Source: Proteinivorax tanatarense (GTDB taxonomy: Bacteria; Bacillota; Proteinivoracia; Proteinivoracales; Proteinivoracaceae). From it: 64,000 nucleotides of DNA. A program made the position numbers and the translations under genes. The DNA lies in NCBI RefSeq assembly GCF_040267685.1, contig NZ_CP158367.1, forward strand, positions 992,001 to 1,056,000, read 5' to 3'. This document shows, piece by piece, positions 18,070-25,123 of the stretch (position 1 is the stretch's first letter; each line of letters begins with the position of its first letter). The notes beneath the pieces are model-generated. The model worked only from the letters and a program-made list of their open reading frames with translations, made no database searches and had not been told where the DNA came from.

Positions 18070-19356
18070 ATGATAGTTAATGAAGTTAGAGAGAGTTTGA
18101 AAAGAAAAAAAGGGTTTACTTTTTCAATTATATTTGTTGTGTTGGTTTTTGCTTTGATGGCATCCACATTATTTATCACTTATGTATATATGCAAGAAAG
18201 GCATGCCAGTGTTCAGACTTATGGTGATAAAAATGTATATACATTAATGGACACATTAACTGGCAAAGAAGAACGACAATTTTTTAAGGATCCAGAAAGC
18301 GTTTCTAAACTTCAACATATGTACACTTATCTTAATAAACAAATAAATGAAACTTTTATTTCAGCTACTGATCATCCTATTTCCATCGAATTTGGAGACA
18401 TATCAGACACAGATATTTTTTTACAAGGCTATGAATCGGGAAGACCCTCTGAACCAGTTGAAAAAAATGGTACAAAGTATAATAGCGTCAAAGCAGTAAA
18501 GGTTAATCAACAAGCATTAGAAACATTTCCCATAAACAATCTTACCGATGGAAGGCTGTTTGACAAAGCTGATTATGAGAATTTAGATTTTGGTTCAATT
18601 CCTGTTCTTTTAGGAGCAGAGTATGAAGATATTTTTGACATAGGAGACAGAATTGAATCGACTTATCTGTTTTATCCTTTTACTTTAGAGGTTATTGGGT
18701 TTATTGAATCAAACTCCTTTCTTTCTACTAGAATTGAACCAGAGACTTATGTAGACCGATACATAGTATTGCCGGCACAAAAATTTGGTGAACCAGCAAA
18801 TGAAGAACAGTTTAATTTTCTTAGGAGATACTATCTGCACAGTATAAATGGAGCGATTTATAGCAGCGAAGACTTAGCATATATTGATGGGTTAATAAAA
18901 CAGGCAAATGATGTTACCGGATTTAATAATTTAATGATACTAGGTGGGATGGACTCTCAGTTGGGTGCAATATTGGAAACCATGGGAGAGCAGATATCAG
19001 CGCTGCTATTTCTAACAGTAACTTTATTTATCATATGTATCTTAATGTTAGTGGTTTTAATATGGAAAAAAGTCCAAGATAATTACAAAAACATCGCCAT
19101 ACATCTGATTTCTGGGGGGACAATGAATCAAATATTTTCTTATATTGCTGGAGAAATTTTATTTATTGTCAGTGTACCAATGATAATTGTATTATTTACT
19201 GTGACCTTATTTGTTATAGGTATGCAACCAATTGCCATTTTATATGGTGCTTTAATAACTATCATAGCGCTCTTTCTTATGTTATTATCGCTTTTTATTA
19301 TTTACATTAAAGGAAAGCGTTTATCTATCAGCACCATTTTAAAAAGGGGAGACTAA
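18070..19356 (+). CDS. ABC cassette permease subunit B (FtsX-like), copy 1
   Basis: About 428 residues. There is one N-terminal helix (FTFSIIFVVLVFALMASTLFI), a large outer domain with a MacB-like core, then three helices (ALLFLTVTLFIICILMLVVL and two more) ending KRLSISTILKRGD, the usual FtsX C-terminus. ATG 18070 has AGAGGTGA at 7 bp; a GTG at 18061 is an alternative that overlaps the previous stop. It is nearly identical to the copy at 23060. With subunit A and the ATPase it should form a MacB/BceAB-like assembly. Confidence 0.87.
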   Translation: MIVNEVRESLKRKKGFTFSIIFVVLVFALMASTLFITYVYMQERHASVQTYGDKNVYTLMDTLTGKEERQFFKDPESVSKLQHMYTYLNKQINETFISATDHPISIEFGDISDTDIFLQGYESGRPSEPVEKNGTKYNSVKAVKVNQQALETFPINNLTDGRLFDKADYENLDFGSIPVLLGAEYEDIFDIGDRIESTYLFYPFTLEVIGFIESNSFLSTRIEPETYVDRYIVLPAQKFGEPANEEQFNFLRRYYLHSINGAIYSSEDLAYIDGLIKQANDVTGFNNLMILGGMDSQLGAILETMGEQISALLFLTVTLFIICILMLVVLIWKKVQDNYKNIAIHLISGGTMNQIFSYIAGEILFIVSVPMIIVLFTVTLFVIGMQPIAILYGALITIIALFLMLLSLFIIYIKGKRLSISTILKRGD

Positions 19357-19359
19357 TAT

Positions 19360-20034
19360 ATGATTAAACTAGATAATGTTAGCAAATCTTTTTCTAATAA
19401 AGGGCAGAAAATTAAAGTGTTGAGTAATTTTAATTTAAAAATCAAATGCGGTGAGATGATCTCAATAATGGGACGCAGTGGTTCAGGAAAGTCTACATTG
19501 TTAAATATTATTGCTGGTCTTGAGAAGATTGATGAGGGGAAATACATTTTTAACAATGAAAAATTATCTTCTAAAGGTCCTGCAGAACTTGCTGTGTTTA
19601 GAAGAGAAAAGATAGGTTTTATACTACAAAACTATCCATTGATTGACACGAAAAATGTAATCGAGAACGTTGCTTTGCCCTTACAATATGGGAAAGCATC
19701 AAAAAAAGAAGCTCTAAAACAAGCAAAAAAAATGTTAGCAAACCTTGATATTAGTTATCTTGAAAATAAGTCAGTGGATACACTATCTGGTGGTGAAGCA
19801 CAAAGGGTTGGTATAGCGAGAGCACTAATTAAAGACCCTGAAGTGATACTAGCTGATGAACCAACCGGCTCATTGGATGAAGATACCGAGAAAGAAATCC
19901 TTGACTTACTGGTTCACCTAAATAACCAAGGAAAAACAATGGTTATCGTAACCCATGATTCATCAGTGGCAGAAAAATGTAAAAGCAAGTATAAGATTGA
20001 AAACGGGCGTTGTATTAAAGGAGAAGCTAATTAG
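19360..20034 (+). CDS. ABC cassette ATPase (LolD/MacB type), copy 1
   Basis: A 224-residue ATPase of the LolD/MacB/BceA group. It has Walker A GRSGSGKST (near residue 37), Q-loop LQNYPLIDTKNVIENVALPL, signature LSGGEAQRVGIARAL, Walker B VILADEPTGSLDE and H-loop VTHDSSVAEK. It starts 3 bp after permease B with GGGGAG. It differs from the copy at 24350 by two residues (KYIFNNEKL versus QYIFNNENL). Such ATPases drive peptide export or bacteriocin immunity pumps. Confidence 0.94.
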   Translation: MIKLDNVSKSFSNKGQKIKVLSNFNLKIKCGEMISIMGRSGSGKSTLLNIIAGLEKIDEGKYIFNNEKLSSKGPAELAVFRREKIGFILQNYPLIDTKNVIENVALPLQYGKASKKEALKQAKKMLANLDISYLENKSVDTLSGGEAQRVGIARALIKDPEVILADEPTGSLDEDTEKEILDLLVHLNNQGKTMVIVTHDSSVAEKCKSKYKIENGRCIKGEAN

Positions 20035-20183
20035 GAGTATATAGACTTTATAGATGCTACAAGGTTCATCTTTGAGCCAAACGAAAGATCTAGCCACAAG
20101 GGGGCAAAGCCTCCGAAACGACCAGAAACGAACCTATCACTTGACCAACTATGACTTCTACAAAGACTTGAGTTTTGTCTTAA

Positions 20184-21104
20184 TCATTGCCTTATACAAC
20201 CTTGCCTCTCTAAATCATTATAATTAGACAGCATAAGCTTTTTTAATTTATCTTGTCCATAGGCTTCACATAAGCATATTGCTAGTTCCACAGAACTTTT
20301 GTAGCTTTCATCCTTTAAATAGAACTGACAAACTCCTTTGCTATAATACAAAAGGTTTAAGCCAGCATAAAATCTGTTGTTTTTACACCAATCAACTCCA
20401 AGATTTGAATACTTGAGACCATTTATGTAATGGCCTTTTCTAATATATGCACCAGCTAGATTATGACAAATTTTTGGGTATAATTCATCTGTGTCTTTTA
20501 CTGTTTTAATACTAAACTCCAGTATATTTAAGTACTCTTTATTTCTTCCTAAACTGTTTACAATCATGCCAATGTTCATAAGTATCCTAACTTCTGTAGA
20601 GGAATAAACATATGATTGAAAATTATCCAACTGGAACTTAGGTGTAGTCATTTTAATAGCTTTGATTAACATATCTAAAGCTTTAGAAGGTTCATTTTCT
20701 TTTTTATACCTAATAATGCCTTTAGCAAAAAGAAGCTGCTGCTGTATTAATTTTTTGTAGTATTTATTTTTTATCATTGGTAGCATTTTATTAATTTTTT
20801 CAACTTTCAACTCTAACTTTGAAAAGTCGCTGTTATCAAGCGTTCTTTCCAAATCAGTTATCTTCTCTTGTAACAATGAGTGATCTTGATATCTATGCTT
20901 AAAAAAAAGTAGCAACACATCTTTTTTTAACACTGGCGACAGATGCTCTAAAGTTTCAATTTTAGGCACCACTTTTCCCTGCTCTATTCTTCGTAAAGTT
21001 TCAACATTTACTCCTGTAGCTTTGAAAACATCAAGCTGCGTAAGAAATCGCTTTTTCCTTAAAGACCTTAATTTCCCCCCAAAGGTAGTTAGACTATATT
21101 CCAT
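20184..21104 (-). CDS. XRE-family regulator with TPR-like C-terminal domain (Rgg/PlcR/RRNPP type)
   Basis: A 306-residue protein with an N-terminal XRE helix-turn-helix (GGKLRSLRKKRFLTQLDVFK to RRIEQGKVVPKIETL, about residues 9-58) and an all-helical C-terminal part of about 240 residues, shaped like TPR repeats. This is the layout of PlcR, Rgg and MutR, which bind small imported peptides. It is divergent from a 46-residue pre-peptide gene at 21212, and a perfect 16-bp palindrome sits between them. It lies between two copies of an ABC cassette and beside a bacteriocin-like gene. I infer peptide-controlled regulation of this region. Confidence 0.85.
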   Translation of the reverse strand: MEYSLTTFGGKLRSLRKKRFLTQLDVFKATGVNVETLRRIEQGKVVPKIETLEHLSPVLKKDVLLLFFKHRYQDHSLLQEKITDLERTLDNSDFSKLELKVEKINKMLPMIKNKYYKKLIQQQLLFAKGIIRYKKENEPSKALDMLIKAIKMTTPKFQLDNFQSYVYSSTEVRILMNIGMIVNSLGRNKEYLNILEFSIKTVKDTDELYPKICHNLAGAYIRKGHYINGLKYSNLGVDWCKNNRFYAGLNLLYYSKGVCQFYLKDESYKSSVELAICLCEAYGQDKLKKLMLSNYNDLERQGCIRQ

Positions 21105-21136
21105 TTTACCCCCCTCTTTTCCCCTCGTTTTCTGAC

Positions 21137-21152
21137 CCCACTTTAAAGTGGG
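21137..21152. promoter_or_regulatory. Perfect 16-bp palindrome, candidate operator
   Basis: CCCACTTTAAAGTGGG is exactly self-complementary. It lies between the divergent XRE regulator (start 21104) and the pre-peptide gene (start 21212), just upstream of the TATAAT at 21174-21179. It is the natural candidate binding site of the regulator. It differs from the PlcR box (TATGNANNNNTNCATA), so any regulator here has its own specificity. Confidence 0.65.
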
Positions 21153-21179
21153 TTGTGGTTCTAAATTAAATGTTATAAT
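21153..21179 (+). promoter_or_regulatory. Promoter of the pre-peptide gene
   Basis: TATAAT at 21174-21179 is consensus. The -35 region (TTGTGG at 21153 or GGTTGT at 21151) is poor and adjoins the palindrome, which fits activation by a bound regulator. Confidence 0.55.
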
Positions 21180-21211
21180 ATTTAGTTAAATAAAACAAGG
21201 GGGAGAAAGCT

Positions 21212-21352
21212 TTGAAGAAAATGATGCTAACTTTTATAAGTATTATAGTTATTATAATGTTTATAAGCTCAGGTCAACTTTTAACAGCGGGAGGAGATAA
21301 AAAAGATCCTGTGATTGAATGGCATCAATATAACGGCACTAATTCCATATGA
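21212..21352 (+). CDS. Candidate secreted signalling pre-peptide, 46 residues
   Basis: TTG 21212 is preceded by GGGGGAG at 7 bp. The product starts MKKMMLTFISIIVIIMFISS, a basic N-end plus hydrophobic core, and continues GQLLTAGGDKKDPVIEWHQY to the end NGTNSI. Its size and plan match PapR/SHP/Phr-type precursors, which are exported, trimmed and re-imported to bind an RRNPP regulator. It is divergent from such a regulator (20184-21104). The mature peptide would come from the C-terminal half. It could also be a non-signal secreted peptide or a small immunity or leader peptide; there is no homology evidence. Confidence 0.6.
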   Translation: MKKMMLTFISIIVIIMFISSGQLLTAGGDKKDPVIEWHQYNGTNSI

Positions 21353-21486
21353 GCATGTAGAATTTGAACCAAGTTTCCTACTTCAAACACATATAATTTC
21401 CCTGAATTATTATGTGGCGTCTTCCGACAGGGGGGAAGGTATTGGGCAAGTAGGATTATAAAAAATATTAGGAGGGGATTTTCGTT

Positions 21487-21894
21487 ATGAAAAAGTTGAA
21501 AACCGTAGCTTTAGGTCTAGCGATGCTTGGGATTTTAGTGACAAGTAGTACAGCCTTTGCATCTAGTAGTATAGCTGCCTCAGGAGTTATTGGTGGTTGG
21601 GACGAAGAAAAAGGTTCTTTTTCTATTAACAATGGTGAAATCGGTATACTTAGCGGGCCATCTAGTCATCAAGGTTGGAAAGAAGAGCGTAATGGAGATT
21701 GGCGAGCTGTAGCTGTTACTCATTGGGATAGTGAGCATTACTCAAGAGCTCAACTTTACCAAAGAAGACTAATTGGAAGTGATGTTGTTAAAGCTGATAG
21801 TGGTCGCATCTGGTGTGGAGGTTCAGGCAGTTCTGAAGCAAGAACACCTTGGGTAGATCGAGAGTATAGTGCCAGAACTTTCTACGGTAATTAA
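21487..21894 (+). CDS. Secreted small protein, lactococcin 972-like bacteriocin candidate
   Basis: A 135-residue product with a clear signal peptide (MKKLKTVALGLAMLGILVTS, cut near ASS or AFA-SSS at about residue 26). The mature part is Gly/Ser/Trp/Tyr-rich (GVIGGWDEEKG, HWDSEHYSRAQLYQRR, GGSGSSEARTPW, YSARTFYGN). Strong RBS AGGAGGGG. The neighbourhood has a DUF1430-like membrane protein and a lactococcin-972-group-type ATPase at 25124-27971, which accompany Lactococcin_972 family bacteriocins. The size is larger than usual for that family, and the assignment rests on context and composition. It could be another secreted effector. Confidence 0.55.
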   Translation: MKKLKTVALGLAMLGILVTSSTAFASSSIAASGVIGGWDEEKGSFSINNGEIGILSGPSSHQGWKEERNGDWRAVAVTHWDSEHYSRAQLYQRRLIGSDVVKADSGRIWCGGSGSSEARTPWVDREYSARTFYGN

Positions 21895-21905
21895 TTAAAA
21901 CTTAT

Positions 21906-21929
21906 AAGCTGCCATATTTATGGCAGCTT
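21906..21929 (+). terminator. Hairpin after the secreted-protein gene
   Basis: AAGCTGCCAT and ATGGCAGCTT pair perfectly around ATTT. The T run is weak (CAATCTTATAAT), so it may act as a 3' stabiliser or a weak terminator. Confidence 0.6.
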
Positions 21930-22076
21930 CAATCTTATAATAAAAAGCTTAGACTTTGGTAGCAATTGATAAAAAGTTAAAAAGAAACAGTGTGGTACTT
22001 CTGTATAGTAAAGGCAATAATTTGAAAATCTTAATGCATTATATATTTAATTAATATTGGTAAAGGAGTTGAAGTC

Positions 22077-23054
22077 TTGGCAGAACTGTATAAGAAACTA
22101 AAAAGAGATGGCTTGTTACTTTTTGGTTTTATGTATATTACTTTAAGTTTGGCTGTGTGTATTTTTAGCTTTTATCAACTTAATCAAATAGAATTGAAGA
22201 TGCTCACTAACGAGTTGATAGAGTCTGATGCTTATGTATTCACCCTTGATGGCGAATATGATTTAGATTGGAGAGAAGCAGAAATAGCTGAGCCGTTTAC
22301 TGTTTTTAAAGGAGAAGGACCTTTTAAAGGCGTTTTTTTTAAAAAAGATACATATACTCCACCGATAATTGAAGGAAGGTATTTTACTGAAGATGATTTT
22401 TACACTGGTCAAAAGGTAGCGGTTGTTGGGAAATCCGTTGACCAGAGTTTAATAGAAACTATCGAAGAACAAAATTATGAGATTATAGGGGAAATGGGTG
22501 CTTCTTATACCTCCAGAATCGATCACTTGATATTTTTAAATATTGACTCTTTGGACAGCTCTTTTTCAAACCTTTACAAACTTAATGCTAATGAACCCCG
22601 AAAAAATACAAAGCACATCCTTTTTGGAGACAACCAAATACTTACCAATGAAATTTTACTAGGGGAAGCTGGGACTTTAAACTTTATAGGGATGGACGAC
22701 TATAATTATATAATTACCGTTGTATTTTATATGCTTTTTGTTTTCTTTAATATTTTAATAATAGTTGCTCATTTTTCAAAGCAAGTACGTAACTTCGATA
22801 TTTTGTGGAAAGTGGGTATTCCTGTAAAAGCTTCTTTTTATAATGAAATGAGAAAGTGTTTTTTAGCAGGAACTGCTGTTTATATGTTTGTCGGAATGAT
22901 TAGCATGGTTTTAGCATCAATAGTATGGAAAAACAACAAAGAAATTATGCTCCATTTATCCAATATAGTAACTGGTTACATTGTGATTTTTACTATTGTA
23001 ATAGTAACGTCAAGTGTCCTCTATTTTTATACAAAAACTAAAATAGAGAGGTGA
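22077..23054 (+). CDS. ABC cassette permease subunit A, copy 2
   Basis: A 325-residue FtsX-like half-permease equal to the 17087 product except for four substitutions visible near residues 8, 10 and 90 (for example KLKRDG instead of KLQRNG, DTYTPP instead of DKYTPP). TTG start with AAAGGAG, and the same overlap with the next gene. This copy directly follows the bacteriocin-like gene and its hairpin, so it is the copy best placed to be co-expressed with the secreted protein. Confidence 0.85.
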   Translation: MAELYKKLKRDGLLLFGFMYITLSLAVCIFSFYQLNQIELKMLTNELIESDAYVFTLDGEYDLDWREAEIAEPFTVFKGEGPFKGVFFKKDTYTPPIIEGRYFTEDDFYTGQKVAVVGKSVDQSLIETIEEQNYEIIGEMGASYTSRIDHLIFLNIDSLDSSFSNLYKLNANEPRKNTKHILFGDNQILTNEILLGEAGTLNFIGMDDYNYIITVVFYMLFVFFNILIIVAHFSKQVRNFDILWKVGIPVKASFYNEMRKCFLAGTAVYMFVGMISMVLASIVWKNNKEIMLHLSNIVTGYIVIFTIVIVTSSVLYFYTKTKIER

Positions 23055-23059
23055 ATAAT

Positions 23060-24346
23060 ATGATAGTTAATGAAGTTAGAGAGAGTTTGAAAAGAAAAAA
23101 AGGGTTTACTTTTTCAATTATATTTGTTGTGTTGGTTTTTGCTTTGATGGCATCCACATTATTTATCACTTATGTATATATGCAAGAAAGGCATGCCAGT
23201 GTTCAGACTTATGGTGATAAAAATGTATATACATTAATGGACACATTAACTGGCAAAGAAGAACGACAATTTTTTAAGGATCCAGAAAGCGTTTCTAAAC
23301 TTCAACATATGTACACTTATCTTAATAAACAAATAAATGAAACTTTTATTTCAGCTACTGATCATCCTATTTCCATCGAATTTGGAGACATATCAGACAC
23401 AGATATTTTTTTACAAGGCTATGAATCGGGAAGACCCTCTGAACCAGTTGAAAAAAATGGTACAAAGTATAATAGCGTCAAAGCAGTAAAGGTTAATCAA
23501 CAAGCATTAGAAACATTTCCCATAAACAATCTTACCGATGGAAGGCTGTTTGACAAAGCTGATTATGAGAATTTAGATTTTGGTTCAATTCCTGTTCTTT
23601 TAGGAGCAGAGTATGAAGATATTTTTGACATAGGAGACAGAATTGAATCGACTTATCTGTTTTATCCTTTTACTTTAGAGGTTATTGGGTTTATTGAATC
23701 AAACTCCTTTCTTTCTACTAGAATTGAACCAGAGACTTATGTAGACCGATACATAGTATTGCCGGCACAAAAATTTGGTGAACCAGCAAATGAAGAACAG
23801 TTTAATTTTCTTAGGAGATACTATCTGCACAGTATAAATGGAGCGATTTATAGCAGCGAAGACTTAGCATATATTGATGGGTTAATAAAACAGGCAAATG
23901 ATGTTACCGGATTTAATAATTTAATGATACTAGGTGGGATGGACTCTCAGTTGGGTGCAATATTGGAAACCATGGGAGAGCAGATATCAGCGCTGCTATT
24001 TCTAACAGTAACTTTATTTATCATATGTATCTTAATGTTAGTGGTTTTAATATGGAAAAAAGTCCAAGATAATTACAAAAACATCGCCATACATCTGATT
24101 TCTGGGGGGACAATGAATCAAATATTTTCTTATATTGCTGGAGAAATTTTATTTATTGTCAGTGTACCAATGATAATTGTATTATTTACTGTGACCTTAT
24201 TTGTTATAGGTATGCAACCAATTGCCATTTTATATGGTGCTTTAATAACTATCATAGCGCTCTTTCTTATGATATTATCGCTTTTTATTATTTACATTAA
24301 AGGAAAGCGTTTATCTATCAGCACCGTTTTAAAAAGGGGAGATTAG
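23060..24346 (+). CDS. ABC cassette permease subunit B (FtsX-like), copy 2
   Basis: About 428 residues, identical to the 18070 product except near the C-terminus (LFLMILSLF and STVLKRGD instead of LFLMLLSLF and STILKRGD). ATG 23060 with AGAGGTGA is preferred over GTG 23051. Topology is one N-terminal helix, a large outer domain and three C-terminal helices. It pairs with subunit A and the ATPase at 24350. Confidence 0.87.
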   Translation: MIVNEVRESLKRKKGFTFSIIFVVLVFALMASTLFITYVYMQERHASVQTYGDKNVYTLMDTLTGKEERQFFKDPESVSKLQHMYTYLNKQINETFISATDHPISIEFGDISDTDIFLQGYESGRPSEPVEKNGTKYNSVKAVKVNQQALETFPINNLTDGRLFDKADYENLDFGSIPVLLGAEYEDIFDIGDRIESTYLFYPFTLEVIGFIESNSFLSTRIEPETYVDRYIVLPAQKFGEPANEEQFNFLRRYYLHSINGAIYSSEDLAYIDGLIKQANDVTGFNNLMILGGMDSQLGAILETMGEQISALLFLTVTLFIICILMLVVLIWKKVQDNYKNIAIHLISGGTMNQIFSYIAGEILFIVSVPMIIVLFTVTLFVIGMQPIAILYGALITIIALFLMILSLFIIYIKGKRLSISTVLKRGD

Positions 24347-24349
24347 AAT

Positions 24350-25024
24350 ATGATTAAACTAGATAATGTTAGCAAATCTTTTTCTAATAAAGGGCAGAAA
24401 ATTAAAGTGTTGAGTAATTTTAACTTAAAGATCAAATGCGGTGAGATGATTTCAATAATGGGACGCAGTGGTTCAGGAAAGTCTACATTGTTAAATATTA
24501 TTGCTGGTCTTGAGAAGATTGATGAGGGACAATATATTTTTAACAATGAAAATTTATCTTCTAAAGGTCCTGCAGAACTTGCTGTGTTTAGAAGAGAAAA
24601 GATAGGTTTTATACTACAAAACTATCCATTGATTGACACGAAAAATGTAATCGAGAACGTTGCTTTGCCCTTACAATATGGGAAAGCATCAAAAAAAGAA
24701 GCTCTAAAACAAGCAAAAAAAATGTTAGCAAACCTTGATATTAGTTATCTTGAAAATAAGTCAGTGGATACACTATCTGGTGGTGAAGCACAAAGGGTTG
24801 GTATAGCGAGAGCACTAATTAAAGACCCTGAAGTGATACTAGCTGATGAACCAACCGGCTCATTGGATGAAGATACCGAGAAAGAAATCCTTGACTTACT
24901 GGTTCACCTAAATAACCAAGGAAAAACAATGGTTATCGTAACCCATGATTCATCAGTGGCAGAAAAATGTAAAAGCAAGTATAAGATTGAAAACGGGCGT
25001 TGTATTAAAGGAGAAGCTAATTAG
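24350..25024 (+). CDS. ABC cassette ATPase (LolD/MacB type), copy 2
   Basis: A 224-residue ATPase with Walker A GRSGSGKST, signature LSGGEAQRVGIARAL and Walker B VILADEPTGSLDE. It differs from copy 1 at two positions. A strong terminator follows 28 bp after the stop, separating it from the DUF1430-like gene. Confidence 0.94.
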   Translation: MIKLDNVSKSFSNKGQKIKVLSNFNLKIKCGEMISIMGRSGSGKSTLLNIIAGLEKIDEGQYIFNNENLSSKGPAELAVFRREKIGFILQNYPLIDTKNVIENVALPLQYGKASKKEALKQAKKMLANLDISYLENKSVDTLSGGEAQRVGIARALIKDPEVILADEPTGSLDEDTEKEILDLLVHLNNQGKTMVIVTHDSSVAEKCKSKYKIENGRCIKGEAN

Positions 25025-25052
25025 ACTGGGACGTAAAAAACTAGTTAAATTA

Positions 25053-25090
25053 AAAATTACCCTTGTTCTAAAGCAAGGGTAATTTTAATA
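25053..25090 (+). terminator. Terminator of the second ABC cassette
   Basis: AAAATTACCCTTG (25053-25065) pairs with CAAGGGTAATTTT (25074-25086) around an 8-base loop, followed by AATAA. Strong stem but a short T run. Confidence 0.8.
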
Positions 25091-25123
25091 AATACTGTTT
25101 ATAAAAGCAAACGGGGGGAGAAA

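Larger units (their letters stand above)
17068..20035 (+). repeat. Duplicated ABC cassette, copy 1
   Basis: 17068-20035 and 22058-25025 are nearly identical, with a constant offset of 4990 bp and only a few substitutions, mostly within the first 60 codons and the last 120 bp of the second permease and the start of the ATPase. The similarity starts at the GGTAAAGGAGTT ribosome site and ends at the ATPase stop codon, so the unit is exactly one three-gene cassette. The sequence between the copies (20036-22057) is unique. Confidence 0.95.
22058..25025 (+). repeat. Duplicated ABC cassette, copy 2
   Basis: Direct repeat of 17068-20035 at an offset of 4990 bp. The central part appears identical over long stretches (for instance 22390 to 24260), implying a very recent duplication or ongoing gene conversion, while both edges carry clustered differences. 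Confidence 0.95.
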
